Assembly (NCBI GenBank): GCA_963573305.1
Contig: OY754331.1
Span: 8,156,868 to 8,220,867 of the forward strand
Origin: Pyrrhosoma nymphula
Taxonomy: Eukaryota; Arthropoda; Insecta; Odonata; Coenagrionidae
DNA: 64,000 bases
Direction: 5' to 3'
Each line of letters starts with the position of its first letter. Position 1 is the first letter of the stretch. Positions 11,271-25,100 of this stretch are shown piece by piece. The translations under genes were made by a program, and so were the position numbers. Under the pieces are notes generated by a model. It did no database searches. It saw only the letters and a list, made by a program, of their open reading frames with translations, and had not been told where the DNA came from.

Positions 11271-11480
11271 TTGATATCGAGAAGCGGAAGGAGGAAGAGC
11301 GAAAGAGAGAGGAGATGCGGGGGGGGAGGAGAGGGGGTGGAAGAAAGAGGGGAGCGTCTTGAATCAGAGTGGCGGGAGAAAAAGAGACGAGGAGGAAGGA
11401 AAGAGTGTTTTTATGTATCTCTCTCTCCCACGCGGTGGGAGGAAGGAGAATGGGGTCGGTCGCCTGGTGTGAGGAAGAGC
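11271..11480. repeat. Purine-rich low-complexity tract
   Basis: The + strand is almost entirely A/G from about 11280 to 11405 (GGAGG, GAAAGAGAG words). All reading frames are long here because of composition; overlapping frames on both strands (11142-11846) are not called as genes. Confidence 0.65.
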
Positions 11481-11789
11481 GCGTGAAGATGCTTCGGAGG
11501 AATCGTGCAAACTCCTTGCCTTCTCCTTCGGGTTCGGCGCCCTCTTCATCCCTCCCTCTCCGAGGCTTCCATTCATCGCCCACCTTGTTTCCCTCCTACC
11601 ACCCCCGCACCCTAGTTCTGCGGATCGGGGAGAAAAAATTAATATTCTCCCCGGAAACACGAGATGGTGGGGGGGGTTTGGGATTTTTGGCGGCGGTTCG
11701 GCGAGGCTCTTCGAGAACGCATCTGCCACTCTCTTAACAGGTTTTTTACGATTTTTCATAATATTTTTCTCTCGTACATTCAAGCTCAT

Positions 11790-11885
11790 ATGGTTTATAT
11801 ATATATATATATATATAGACTTACTGGGAACGTTTCGGGCATGCAAGCCCTTCGTCAGCTGGAGAAAAAGTATATATATATAATG
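11790..11885 (-). ncRNA. Hammerhead-like motif between two TA repeats
   Basis: Between a TA array (about 11797-11817) and a second short one (11871-11880) lies a roughly 55-bp unique segment. On the minus strand it reads CTGACGA (11858-11852), a GGGC/GCCC hairpin, then CGAAAC (11837-11832), and ends in GTC (11820-11818). CTGANGA, stem, GAAA and a final NUH triplet are the conserved core of hammerhead ribozymes, which Penelope-like elements are known to carry in their terminal repeats. Stem III would be AC/GT plus two more pairs around a bulge. I could not find a convincing stem I in the TA flanks, so self-cleavage is uncertain. Confidence 0.45.
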
Positions 11886-11929
11886 CGTGTGCGTATGTGT
11901 AGGTTTTCTTCTCTTATCTCTCGCAGTAG

Positions 11930-12290
11930 TCAGCGTCGTAGTAGTAGTATGAGTCCCCTTCCACCCTTACATCCCCCTCGTCTCGTCGACGCAGCTCCCT
12001 CCTCCTCGTGCTCGCCTTCATTGAAAATACATCATCCTCCCCTCCCGCCTTTCCTCTCCCCGATATTATTCAATATTTGATCCTCCAAATCCCTTTTTCA
12101 GCGGGCCCACCACCGCCGCCGCCTCGAATAATCTGCCCGCTTTATTCGACCCACTTTCTCACTCCTCTTCAACCCTCTCCGCAAGCCGTCTCTTCCTCCA
12201 TTTCATTCCGGGCGCAATCTTTCTTCTTCTCCTCCCAACCACCTCCTCCAGCTGCGGCTCCTTCTCCCCTTTCCGCCAAGACGATCTGCT
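11930..12290. repeat. Pyrimidine-rich low-complexity tract
   Basis: C/T-biased + strand with TCC, CTC and GTAGTAGTA words. The Ser/Pro-rich open frames (to 12292) follow from this bias. Confidence 0.6.
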
Positions 12291-15200
12291 AGACGTTTAT
12301 AAAGTGCATCCGTCTACAGGGACACCTCATATGACGCCATGGTGGAATTCCAATGGCTGTGCGTCAGGCAAACGGAACGGAGTTTCACTTTGAAAATATC
12401 TGGATACTTACGAATACAATAATAATTTGACTACGTGTGTGCTATATTACACTCATATTCTTTACATCTTACAGTGCTTTAAAGATATTTTTCTAATGTC
12501 ATTGAAAATAACTTGACCAAGATATTTCCTTGGCCATGTTAAATAGAGAAAAAAATTTATTTTATTTTCAATAAAATTGAATTAGGGAGTATCAAAACAA
12601 CTACTAAACAATCAATAACTAAATGTTGCGGCAATGCTCCCCCATTCGTGCTGCTTATAATAGGCCTCAGATGTATAAATCGGTAAAAATAAATTTCTTT
12701 CAATTCATTGAGGCATATTTGCGGAATGCGTGGTTTGATAAATGTGCTTAGTGATTGCCAATTGTGCTTCGGTGAAATGCCGATTTTAAGTTATCTTAAG
12801 AGTTTTTAAATAGGTATTTGCCCTGCTATTGACTTAACAGTGAAATATGGAGGCTGATTTGGTGTTAAATAACTATGACTTCTCAAAAGCCTCTCTATGT
12901 AAGTTTATCAAAATATAGCAATTTTTGATTAAATAATTTCTACCTAAGGTCAAAAAAACATATGAAAGAATTAGAGTATTCTGTTCCCTCTCCCAAACTC
13001 TATTAGAGACGATTAATTGGCATCGTAGTTTTATTTTCTTCTTTACGATTTATTATCCATGGGATTTTTAGTATGATAAATATTCGTTAATAACCGGTAC
13101 GAATACTGATCATCGAAATACGAAAAATCACATTATAGCTACAACATTTAGCATTTAAAATAGCCATAATAGAACCAGGGTGTTTTAATTATGTCATCAA
13201 TAATGGCATTAATTAATTTGGCAACACCAGCTCATCACAGTAGCTTATATATGCTACTCTGACCGAAAGCGATCCAATTGCCACGGCTGGCAAGAAACCA
13301 ACATTTTCCTGACGGCAATCTCTCTGCTATCGGAATTTATCTGAATATATTTTTCGATATCAGAATCAACACTTCCCTCTTTATATTCCAGTCCCAAGAG
13401 GAAACATACGTTATTATGGTAAACTAAAATATCGGTAAAACTTGATTCAATTCCGATGATGCGATTCGACGCTCCTACCCTTCAGATATGCGATATTTCA
13501 ACGATATTAACCCGGTGGAATGATAGATTCAGTGAACAGTTCCATTCGAATCGATTTTCTCCATCTCTTTGTCCGATTCGTAATCCTCTGACTTCGGCTA
13601 TCACGTTGATGACCATCCCTTATTCCCTTTCCAATCCCTCATTCCCCAACCGTCCAAACCCGACGCGGTCAAACAGACGGACCAATTAGCAGCCCCGTGG
13701 GAGGATGTGGGTGGGGGGGGGGTCGCCACGGGGCGCGGGTTAATGGAGGAGAGTTGCCAGCCGCCAGTGCCAACAATAACCCTCACTCACTCCCCCAACA
13801 AACCGGATTGCATGCATGCATTCTGTGGCCTGCACACTCGCTCGTGTCTCCACGGAATTCTCAATCCAACACCCCTTCGTTAATTATTCTCGTCTGACTG
13901 CACCCAAATCCTGATCCGCCGCACCCCCACCCCAGAAGATGGGTGTGGAGTGAGCGGGTGGGTGTGTGAGGCAGTGGCCGCTTTCGCTTCGGGCGCCTGC
14001 ATTCAGGGCGCCCAGTGAGGTCGTCTCCGAGCAAAATTGAACCTGATGCCCTTAAGAGTCGAGTGAGCTCCCTATCTGTCTTTAGCGTGTCAGTCCAAAG
14101 GTTAAGTGTCCGGCGATTTCTCTCAGCAAGCTGTTTTTTTTATAGCTGGGAAATAATGTTAAATTTGTATTCAGGAAGAATATTTCAAGTGAAACGATTA
14201 ATCAGTCCGTGAGCAAAAAGCTTGTCAAAGTTCGTTTTTGTCCAATGGTGATTATATTTTTGGATAAAAAGTAATTTAATTAAATCATAAATATGTCAAT
14301 ATTTATTACTCAAACATAGTGCAGTGCAGTGTTCCTTGACAGTAATTCTGTAATGTAACCGGCTTAATTAGGGGACATGGAGAATATTTACTTGACAAGC
14401 ATCCTTTTTCCCATCATATTTTAAACCCTTTTGGAGAAATTCTCCGATGAGATTCATTTTAAATCGCTGGATTTTTAAATACTAAAAATTACTATTCAAT
14501 TCCATTCTCTGATCTTAGGTAGTGCTCTTTCATTATTTTACTACTACAAATAAGTCTTAGAAGATTGAGGCGGAGCTGAATTTTTGGTCATAAACAGGAG
14601 TATGTGTTATAGGTTCTTCAAAACCTGAGCCTTGAGTTTTCGAGATTTTTTCCACCTTTTTCGAGAAGGGAATTCTTCCCATGAACAAACGACGACCAAT
14701 TAATCAAGTTGTTAAGTAATTGAATTGACATTAGCTCTCAAAAAAACATCAAATGGAAGTAAATGTGTATTCCACCTTTATATATCTTTTTCTTACCGAA
14801 ATTACTGAAGATGACCTGTTTTGCAACGTTTAAAATGAGCGATAGAGAACTCTGAATCAAAAAAATAGTAAATACTTATGGTGTAAAGAGATGCTACAAA
14901 AAGATATGAAGAGTTAGGAACAATCTGAAATTGCTAATAACTACCACTAAAATGTAGACAGATATCTGAATTGTAATATTTCTTCCAAAAAACATAATCT
15001 TAAATATTTGTGCTCCTGCTTTATTAATAATACCTACCAACTTAATGTCCTTTTTTTACCTTAACCTTTAGTTACAAAATGTTGACATTTAAATGCAAAT
15101 CATGAGCCCTTAATAACGTAAATCTTAAGGAAAAACCAAGAAGTGCCTGAATTAACATACCAACTCACGTATTTGAACAATAATAGTGGGAGCACGCTAA

Positions 15201-18200
15201 AAACTAGCGTCCAGTTGAATTAGTATTTTGTATCTCATTATGTATATGTATTTCTACAGGCGACGACTACATTCTTACATAACAAGTAGATGAAGCCTGT
15301 ATTGGTGCTTTAATGCCTTGCATAGCCTTGAAAAAACCTCTAAGCAATTATATTAGTTCTAGAGTATGGAAGGGTATGAACATTTCTAATTTAATAATGT
15401 TTAAGATTCGTTTTATTTCAAAGACCTCATACAATCCACTCCATATAATCCAAAACTTCCCACTATTCTTTAGCCTCTGCATTTGTTGTGTCCTCGTATT
15501 AGTTTTGTTATGCATTTTACTGGCCAAGTAAACACGTGTTTAACATCCCGCAAACGGGTGTCACAGCCGGGTGCATATAATATATAAGCGATTGCGACAT
15601 AAAGGACGCGATCGTTCGCGTGGACGTAGAGGGTTGATAGCACAACCCTTGAATACACTCTGAGATGTGCTAATACACTGATGGTGGTGGAGTTTGCACT
15701 CGCAGTTGCGTCGTTAGAGCAGAGATATTGACTCAACAATGGGGCATAAGGACAGCATCCGAAACTTGCATTCCCTTGAATCTGTGCATCTTTGTTAACA
15801 AACTGAGTTGATGAAATCAAAATTAGATTTATCCAGCACATCAGCCATTAACGTTTTCCACCTTCATTTTCGTCAAACCATCAAAAGATTTCCAAAAATT
15901 CATTTACGGCTTTTATGGATTGGAAATATTTATATATGTTAATTATGGTGCACTTACTTTTCACTGCTTGTGATTTTATTTCTCTATGCAATTTCATGGT
16001 TGGGAGGCTGAGTTATCTATTTTATATCTCACGAACATGATAAAATATGCGAATCGGAACGAAAATTCATTAGTAGTGCGATTTTTAATAAAGTTTCGCT
16101 ACTTTAAAATTTTGGGTTGATATAGAGAAAGTATGTCCTACTCTGTTCATTATAGTGAAAACATAACACTGTAAAAATACTGGCTTATGAGTTGTAAAAT
16201 ATGACTGGATAAATATCATGGCATCTAGCATATGATAGCATTGCCTTGGAAATTGAAAGGAAATAATAAGTTGCTAGATTTTTCATTGTAAAATTTTGTC
16301 AATGATTTATTTCCAAGCATAAGTCGTGATTTCCGTTAACTCGATCAGAAGAATCTAGAGGACAGCATCATTTCACTGCTCATTTCGGTTCCTGTCATAT
16401 TGCCACTTCCTTAGTCATTGAAAAGCTTTCATTTTATTAATTTCAGCATTTAAAATATAATATTTTGTATTCAATAAGGTGAAAAAATTGAAATATCCAG
16501 AAGTATTTCAATACCTGATGACACCATTTCTTGCGACTCAATTATCGCCAGCAGTGACTTTTGATGTCATTAATTGGCACTCCTTATTTTCCTAAATATG
16601 TATTTCCTCTTCCTCAACGTCTTCTCGCCGAAATCCAATGACAATCTTGTTGTCAATCAAGATCATTTTCCTCAAACCTCTCCCATTTGACCCTTCACAC
16701 TCAGTCGCCCATTTTCAGGCTGTTGTGTCCTTCCCTGAGCACTCTTTTATTTCCTTCCCATCTTGATGTTGTACTTAATAAGCGCTATCAATAAAAAAAT
16801 CTGTGTTTTCTCTTGGGGAAATTACGGCTTAGGCTAAGCCAGCGTGCATGCTGACATACAATTAACTTCAACTGAGTCAACGTTTTCCTATTACTTTTTT
16901 CATGAAAATTTAAAATTATATGGCCGCAATAACACCTCTTTTCCCCGAAGAACGTCTCATTTATGTTTCGTAGTGAATTCATCGCTTTGTCATTCCGTTC
17001 ATCGTCTCTCCACTCGAAATATGATATCACCGGAAAAATAATGTAATTTGAACTCTTTGAGAGCTTCCCACGGGGTTATGTTCTCCATACTGGCAATCGT
17101 TACAATCGGATACTTTCCTGTTACCATCTGGGCTATTTATAACCATCACCCTTTAAGAACGCCATCAAGAGGTCAGATGAAAATAGAACCGATCGCTATC
17201 TAAACGTCGGCATGTACGAAGAAGATAGCTCAGCGGGAAATTTGGAAAGAGTTCGTGAAGAAAATTCGCCGGGAAAGCATGAAGAATCATTTCTACTTTG
17301 ATTATAGTCACTGCTTAACTTGAACAAAGTTAGTAAAATAAAAGTTATTTTAAAAAGTTGAGGAGTGCCGTATTCAATAGTTGTTTGGGATCGATTTTGT
17401 TTTGGCTTTTTTGGTGTACAGATATAACTTGCGTCGAAATCATGTGACAGTTATAATTTATGAAAGGTTTATCCTTTTATATTTTTACAAAAATAGCTGA
17501 GCTTCAAGTTTTGCAAATGAAACTTCTATATTGATGCTATTTTTTAGTCAGTCAAAGCTACATATCTGTAATAGTTTCCGCCATGGAGCCACTTGATCGA
17601 TAATATTCAACTCATATGCGTGCCACTTCACAGTTTTGCTTCCACCGATGGCTTTCCTTAATGGTATTCCAGATTAAATGACAATAATCAAAGTCTTCTG
17701 CGAATTTATTTAAAGGCAATAATGGTATGCTCGTAACCATTCAGGATGATAAATGAATGAAAATGTGTTAGTAGTAGTTTAAATCAATTATTTTATTCAA
17801 GCATTCCATTTCTTTGGAACGAATTAAATTGTAATGGCCTGAAGTTCTATGAAGTTAAGAAATCGTAGTGGACCTTAAACGTGTCAGTGTGAAATCCAGA
17901 CTATGATGTTCTAGGTTGAATTCAAAAGACTATCGCAAATGCTCCCTAATAGTCCATGGTGGAAGACACCTTTAAGGGGGAGAAGGACTTCTAAAAAGTA
18001 GCCATTCACGAGGTTGAGCGTTGAAGGGTAGAGGAAATAGATATTTCCGTAGTTAAGTTCAGGTTAACTTATTATTGGTGAGCCTACTTAATGAAATAGC
18101 ATTATTTTGTTTTGGTATTTAGATCTTGAAATAAGGTTATATATTTTTTAAATATTTTATTTTTGGAATTAACAACGAACTTTTGGGGCGTGCTAACAAC

Positions 18201-19869
18201 AACATTAGAGAGCGCCAGAAGTGCTCTTTAATATTGTTTATATCCGTGCCATAATTGCTCGGACTTGAATGGTAATATTCTGGTATTTCATGACTGTTAA
18301 AATTGCCCACGACGCAGTTAATAATGCGCTCAACTCGACTCATATCTCCTTTCAATACTGCGTGGCTTTCCCGGCAGGGCGGTGCTGGGAGCTATCAGCA
18401 AAACTTCTTGTATAATTAGTCGAATTCATTACTTTCGTGTTCACTTTCAAACCTGCAGAAACCCATTCTAGTAGGCCTTTGGAACACACTTGTTCGTCGT
18501 TGCCTATGCACAAGCTTAGCCCTTTGGCCCTGAGAACTGCTTTGTACCTATACGCTATCACCATTACGAATTAAAATCTAGATTGAAGTTAGAAATATTG
18601 TATTCTCAGTAGCCACTCGTCGACATTATAAATTTGCCAAAATGGTTAGACTCTTCTCGAGTATGGATATGCACGTTTGCGATTTCCGCTCAAAGCAGCT
18701 CCGTCCTCGAGGGGATGATTGATTTCCCGGTAACGGTTCGCTCGCTCCGCGGACCATTCAACCTGATCCTTCCGAGATGTGTGATACGCACCTCGTCTGT
18801 TTTAGGCCAACTGCCCCGAGGACACTCCAATGGCTCTCCAACACAGCGGAATACGAGCCACATTCAAAGTCCTTTTCAACGAGACGTGTACTTCCTCTCT
18901 CTTGGTGTGTGCTATGAGTCAGGAGGCCCACTCATTTGCAGCGTAAGGAGAGTCGCTCGAATACGATTTGGGATCAAAGGCTCGTGAAACTCTCAAAGAG
19001 TCACCCGGTCGTGGAGGAGACATTTGCGCCTGAATAGAAAACTGTGTGCTCAGAGAAGTAGAGATCGCCGAGCGAGAGAGGAATTCCAGAGGAAAGAACA
19101 GCAGTATTTCTCCACCGTCCCTGCTAATCATTCCAAGGGGCCGAAGGTTCACCATTCCATCGGAGGGACAAAGGAATCATTAAGGACAGCCTTCACAGTG
19201 ACACGAAGAATTAGTTAAAGAAGTTAGCTCTGCAAATTCTCCCAACTTCTACCTTCCCCGAGGTTGGATGTTGGTTCAACAACGTGAAACCCAAGAGTGC
19301 TGAGTACCTTCCAGTTCAACGTAATACGAGGTATGTTTTTAATTTATTCTCATTAATAAGAAAGGTCCTTATATTTGTGGTGAAATCCTCAATATTCACT
19401 AAAGACAGTAATGGAGAAATAAAAAAATACGCCTCAAAGTATGCTCTCGAAAGTATTCAGGGATATATTTAGTTGTCACGGTAGAGAAAATAAAACAATA
19501 CGAATAAAATATTTTTACTAAAGTTTTCCTTCTAATATCATCCAGTTTATTGTTGATATTTATAATATTTCAAAGTATTTGATACCTTTATAGCTGTATT
19601 TATTTCAATTTTTGGGTTCCTATACATGAAGGAACTTGTAAGAGATTTTCGGAAGGTGAAGACCGACGGTAATTAAACGATATCTAATCAAAATATTAAC
19701 ATCAGCCATGTTATAAACAATTGGAAGTTGCTTTTGCACCAGCGTCTTTCTCATGAATGTACATATGGATCCTAAACTTGCCCCCAGTGGGTGTTGCCAA
19801 ACATTCCGCATGCACCGAAAAATCAGGACCAAGCAGATTAAAGCGCTGCCACTCTAGAGAATGTGGCTC
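12291..19869. other. No gene recognised over 7.6 kb
   Basis: Mostly AT-rich sequence with short random open frames. A GC-richer patch at 13680-14060 includes a G run at 13713-13720 and C-rich segments but no recognisable exon. A GC-mixed patch at 18640-19200 has open frames on both strands (18634-18987 +, 18919-19155 -) that I do not recognise. I saw no RNA gene or clear transposon end. A diverged intron-rich host gene could be hidden here; sequence reading alone would not show it. Confidence 0.4.
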
Positions 19870-19872
19870 TAC

Positions 19873-20085
19873 TAAGGAAAGGTCGAGATTAAAATGGAGA
19901 TACTGGAAATAAAGGTACCAGAATTGGCCTCCCTATTAACACCGGCCATTTTTGACACACACAAGCGAACCATGCCGAAGGGAAGGCCGTGATTCAAATG
20001 GAGTAGCTGGAAATAAAGGTACCAGAATTGGCCTCCCAATTTAACCGGGAATTTTTGACACTCAGAAGCGGAACCATGCCGACTA
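19873..20085. repeat. Tandem duplication, about 104-bp unit
   Basis: Two adjacent units share AAATAAAGGTACCAGAATTG, then GGCCTCCC, an ATTTTTGACAC block and AACCATGCCGA. The shared GGTACCAGAATTGGCC word begins at 19914 and again at 20018, so the period is 104 bp. The copies differ at scattered positions (for example AGATACTGG against AGTAGCTGG). No coding function is evident. Confidence 0.85.
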
Positions 20086-20870
20086 CAGTGCGACCTATCT
20101 TTTGTGGAAAGCTAGGCAACACATTTGCCCGTTCAGTGGTGCGGAACATTTAGATCCATATATGTATATTCATGGTCTTTGTTTTCCCTCGCCCTCTGCG
20201 ACTTTCTTCCGGTTTCTTGCTTCCGGTACCCGTGTGCGACCACTAAATCCTCAAAAATTGTTCTTTCATCGCCCATCTTCCAACAAATAGTGACCTTGCC
20301 CTCTCTCGCGAAAAAAGTCTTCTTTTGAATTGTTCCCTTCTCTCTTTCTAAGGAATCTTCAACCAGCCGCTAGTTGAATCGACCATCGGAGACATTTTCC
20401 TCTCCTAGCCGCGCTGTTCTTTTCCGATCAGTAAAGCTGCATACATATCTTTTTTTTTGCTACTTCTTGGCAAATATATTTTGGGAAGTATGCCTTAGAC
20501 AAAAATATAAGCGTAAGGATATATGGCCTATGGTTTATGAAAAATATACCATATTGATGAATTAATTATGCATTTAAGTACCATACGCTTTTTTAATGAG
20601 TAATATTTAGGCCGCTTAAAAAAAGTAAATATTGGCAAGAAGACTGGTTCTGTTGACTCTGACGTCAAACATATCGACTGTCGATTGGAAGTCTATTCCA
20701 CGCAAACTCAAAAAAATGGCAATTTTATCGCGGAATATTAGAAGAGCGATAGGCGTTCAGTAAAATATTAGCTACCACTATTAATTGATACCGACAAAAG
20801 GGCGCTTTGAATGTCCGAAGTTAAGGCTAAGAGGAGCGGCACAGCTCCATGTCAGCACAACAAATATCTA
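20086..20870. other. No gene recognised
   Basis: Short overlapping frames at 20102-20328 and 20374-20565 without motifs. Confidence 0.45.
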
Positions 20871-20876
20871 TCTAAT

Positions 20877-21078
20877 TAGAGCTCTGCATTTTCGGGTTCT
20901 CCATCCGCTTTCGGTAACTTTGGCTGACAACGGTTTCGATAGCCATCCTGCTATTGTCTTCAGGTCGAAGGGTCTTCAAGTTTTTCGACCTGAAGACGAT
21001 TTCAGAATGGCTATCGATACCATTGTCAGCCAAAGTCAACGAACACGGATGTAGGACCCGAAAATGTAGAGTGCTAAT
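20877..21078. mobile_element. Inverted-repeat cassette with hammerhead-like cores on both arms
   Basis: The left arm (about 20877-20969) and right arm (about 20983-21078) are roughly 80% identical as inverted repeats around a 13-bp centre. On the minus strand the left arm holds CTGAAGA (20963-20957), an ATAGC/GCTAT hairpin, CGAAAC and GTC (20928-20926), with AC-CGTT-GT as a short stem III. The right arm holds the same layout on the + strand at 20990-21027, but GAAAC has become GATAC. This matches the head-to-head arrangement of PLE terminal repeats. Because the cassette is palindromic, nearly the same peptide can be read from both strands; those frames (20785-21054 + and 20872-21090 -) are not genes. 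Confidence 0.6.
20926..20963 (-). ncRNA. Hammerhead-ribozyme-like core
   Basis: All invariant elements are present in order: CTGAAGA, a 5-bp stem II (ATAGC/GCTAT), GAAA, a minimal stem III (AC, loop CGTT, GT) and the cleavage triplet GTC. Stem I next to the core does not pair well here. The call rests on architecture, not on folding software. Confidence 0.45.
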
Positions 21079-21729
21079 GGACAGCCCCACGAAAACCTGC
21101 GCAAAAATGTCTAACTAATGATTGAATTTCATACATAGTAATCTTTTCATGATCTTGAAGCTGCATTCAGACTCACGAAGTTAATTAAATGTAGCTTTTG
21201 GTCCCATGAACATTTATTACTTCAAGTACGGTTTCATTTACCACTTCATATACCACGCTTATGATAATATTTCGAAAGGAGCAACCTTCATTTCGTTAAA
21301 TATTCATGATACAGGACAGTGCTTAGCATTTACAACGTTTCATTTCAATCGCACAACCAAGCAACAATACCTACCAGACCGCTTACAAAGTCCATTTGCA
21401 AAGGTACCTACGATTCAGACTCTTGTATTTGGTCTTTTCACTAAGCGTTTGACTGATTGACCCAATATTTTCTTTGGAAAATTAATCTGTGAACTGCGGG
21501 AAAACATATCGTAATCCACTACAATTTTTCAGCCATTGATGATTTATCGCCGCGAAAGTTGCAAAATCTTCATTTAACTGGCATGCAATTGCATTGTACC
21601 TTGGCTACGCACAGCAAATGGTAGCTGACGTATTTTATGTTTTGTGCTTCATGCTGAGTGCTAAATGAAGGTTCTTCCTTATGAAAAATTAACTTGCGAG
21701 TTACAAGGCTTAAAGAAATGGGCACCATT

Positions 21730-22142
21730 TTAAATTCCATCTCCCTTATAATCTTGCCTGATTCAGGCGATCATTTCTTCCGTCCTTTTTCAGGGATAGC
21801 TCAAATGATAGCTCAAAATGAAGGTTTTCGCGATCACTTTCAGGGATAGCTGCAGTGATAGGGATCTCTGTCACTTTTTTTATCATTTGAGCTGACCCTT
21901 TTTCCATCCCTAGAGCCGTCCCTGACTCCGTCATTTGGGCAATTAGAGTGCATCGTAAACTAGATTTGCACTGAAAATCTCGAGTCCTAAAGTGATGTTC
22001 TCAGGGAGGACGCAAGTGATCGTGCGATTCAGAAAATGATAGCTTGAGTGATCACTCTTCCTTTCATTTGATCGATTGCGGAAAGTGTCCCTAAAGTGAT
22101 CCCTGCCGTTGGACGGAAAAAATGGCCGTGTGAATAAGGCTT
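21730..22142. mobile_element. Possible miniature inverted-repeat element
   Basis: The right end contains GTTGGACGGAAAAAATGGCC and GTGTGAATAAGGC (about 22112-22138). The left part contains CATTTCTTCCGTCC and TTTTTCAGGGATAGC (about 21770-21800), an imperfect inverted counterpart. Between them TCAAATGATAGC and GTGATC words recur in both orientations. No transposase or clean target duplication was found. The minus-strand frame 21746-21934 is not supported as a gene. Confidence 0.3.
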
Positions 22143-25100
22143 TATACTTTATGACGAAAATCGTGAGATTATAAGATGTTCAATACTAATAGCTGCATGA
22201 GTTTACATGGAATCGCTTAGGAATAAGTCAATAGCCCTCGCAGCCTATAAGACAGAGTAGCACAAAGAGTCCCTATAATGGTGATCAAGCTCTTTGAAAT
22301 TGGGGGCAGTCTGGAATGGAATATTTTAGTTTGGAGGACACTGAAATCACTAAAAAGGCCAAACATTTGGATCCAGAATCATAACTGTGATTTACAGAAC
22401 AAGCCGCGAGAGGTCAGGGTTGGGAAAGCAGGGACCACTTGGCGTGAATATAGGGAGTCAAATAACATTTTTATGGGTAAAGATTCGATTTAGCGCACAG
22501 CGATGTAAAATTCCCTAATGGCCTAGGGGACCGTGAGGTACCCCGAAAGACATTTATGGTGGCGTATACTCACCCCTTGCCCCCACTGGTATCCTGGTTA
22601 TTGCTTTTGTTCATAAAAATTGTTGACAGCCATTAAAATTCAACGTCATAGGAGAATGTATGGCTTTGAGAAGACTCAATAAAATTATATCCCAATATCA
22701 GTGCTTTCGCTTGAGAATGCCATTCAAATGTGTTAAAGGAGCTTCCAAATAATTATGTAAGTCTTTTCTCAAATTATGAATATTTGCAGCGAGATTCTAG
22801 GTACATTTTATTTGCTTATTAGGTAAAATAATCTTTACTTTATAATTGCTGTTATATTTTATTATTTATCCTTTTAAACTGATTTTAATGTAATCGTTTA
22901 TTGCTATCATATGTAGTTGTATACGAACAATCAAGAAGCGAAATGACTGAATTCATTATCGTCGCTGAAGTAATAGTATACTAGATGAATCAAGGAAAAG
23001 GGTGAAGCATATCGTAAATCGAAATTTGAATGTACTTTTCGGAAATAAAATGGTCAATCACTACATTTAAGGTAACTCAAACATTAGTAGTGATAATAAA
23101 TACCTAGATCATAACTATAGCACGTTTGGAAATTGATAACTGCACTTTATACAACCTGTTACTCGAATTTAGAATCCGAGATTGTTAAATTGCAAGGATA
23201 GAACGATAATGAGACGGCGAATGATATAAAATTTGAGCTGAAAGACATTTTTTAGGATTATGAAGTGATTGTAAGAACTGCTTTGAAAGAGTGATGCCTG
23301 CTAAGAGCATAAATTATGCACCAAGCTTAGCCTTATATAAATTACAAAGCAGCTCTGAAACCCTTAGGTGAGCCTCCGGCCCTGAGAAAGTATCAATCTA
23401 AAATACTCCAAAATCCTTCTAATGACATGATACCCCAATAAAGAGTATTTTCCTTGATGCCTAGTTTGCCTTTAGTAAATCGTTTTCAGCAAGTGCAGGG
23501 AGCTGCATAACTCACGATCATCTGAAGTAACTAATCGCGGAGCAGTTACCGATCTGAGTTCGGTGTGCGAGACGTCATCACGCCTCCGGAAATCTTCGTC
23601 TGCCTTTGGGGTAAGTGAGTCGATACTCGGAATTACACAGGGTAACAAAGGGTATATGTACTTCCCTTTTGGTCGCAGACTTCTCCTGGTGCTGCAAACC
23701 CCGATTATTTACAGTATCAGCAAATTATGCATTAAATTCGCAGCGTAATAATTGCTCAGCTCTCTACGAGCATCCTTAAATGTTTTTTCTCGAAAATTTA
23801 TTTCCAGCATTGCTCTCTGAGTACAGACAGTCTTAAGTAACTGAGTCACTTATTTATCTAAATTTCAGTAGTGGATTGCATCTTAACATTTCTACGCATG
23901 ACTGATTAGGATTCATATCCTATGTAGAATTAAGGAATCTCATTGTCAATCATGGAAAGGGAGATTTAGAGGACACGATCAAGGATTGGGGTCGTTTAGA
24001 AATTAAAAAGGTTCATCCCCCAACAATCATCCATATTTTATCACTTTTGAGGAGGTTTGCACAAGATTGTAGGCAAGAGGTAAGTGCTTTTGAAGCGCCT
24101 GAATAAATAAAAAAATGTTACATCTCGATTTCACTCATTATCATCACTCAAGAAACCTTGTGTCGAATTCTGTGTATTCTATTAAATGACAACTCGAATA
24201 GAATATTTGGCAGCAACACAAATAATCTAGTGCTAACTTTGTTATAAAAACTGCTTTTTCCACGACGAAGTAATTATTGGCAAAAGAGCTATTGATACTT
24301 TATAAGGTATTTCAAATCTAAAATGCGATGTCATTTTATTCATAGTTTGGCTACTTGGAAAAGTGTCTTCTGTTTGAATTGAGATAAATATACAATCTCT
24401 ACTCACTAATGTTCTCGTTATTCGAACTTGAGATTGCCGCAAATTAAATTTGAGAATGATTGAAAAGGGTACAAAAACAATTATTTTCTCCGCAATAATA
24501 ACAATGTGTCGGCCACATCATTAGTCATTCAATTCTAAGGTTGCATCATGGCCTCATCCCTCCACTCTTACCTACTCCCCTATCACGCGCTGATCGCTTT
24601 GTCGCTCTTAAGTCCACTTTACCTCCAGTTATTTATCAATTGCCTTTCCATCCTATTCTCCCTTCGTACAAGCTCTATCAGGCATCGTACAAGGCCGTTG
24701 TGTTTCTGAGTGTGGCCAGTTCCCCCCCCCCCCCTCTTTATCACGGTATCATGTGGTTTTCCCCCAATCTATTCTTCTTCAGGCTCTCCCTATTCTGAAT
24801 ATGACCATCTATTTCATCTTCAACATTATCTAGTTAACTGCGAGCTATGCACATCTTTTTAACTTCATTCAAGGACTTTGGGAATTCTTTTAATCGGGAA
24901 AGATCATATTTTTGGCATCCCTTCCCCCACTTCTCTTTCCGAGATAAAATTTTTGCGTTGCATTTTACAAACTAATTCTTAAATCTTATTACCAATCAAT
25001 TGTTGTATTTATGTAATGAGATTTATGAGCTATGTTTTTGGAAATGCATTGAAAACCATTTTTTTTATTTTCATCTTAATCTGGCGCCACCTTTAGGTGG

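Noticed and set aside
11142..11846. Several frames of 114-160 residues on both strands
   Set aside because: Purine/pyrimidine-biased sequence leaves all frames open; the longest reads into a TA repeat as IYIYIYI.
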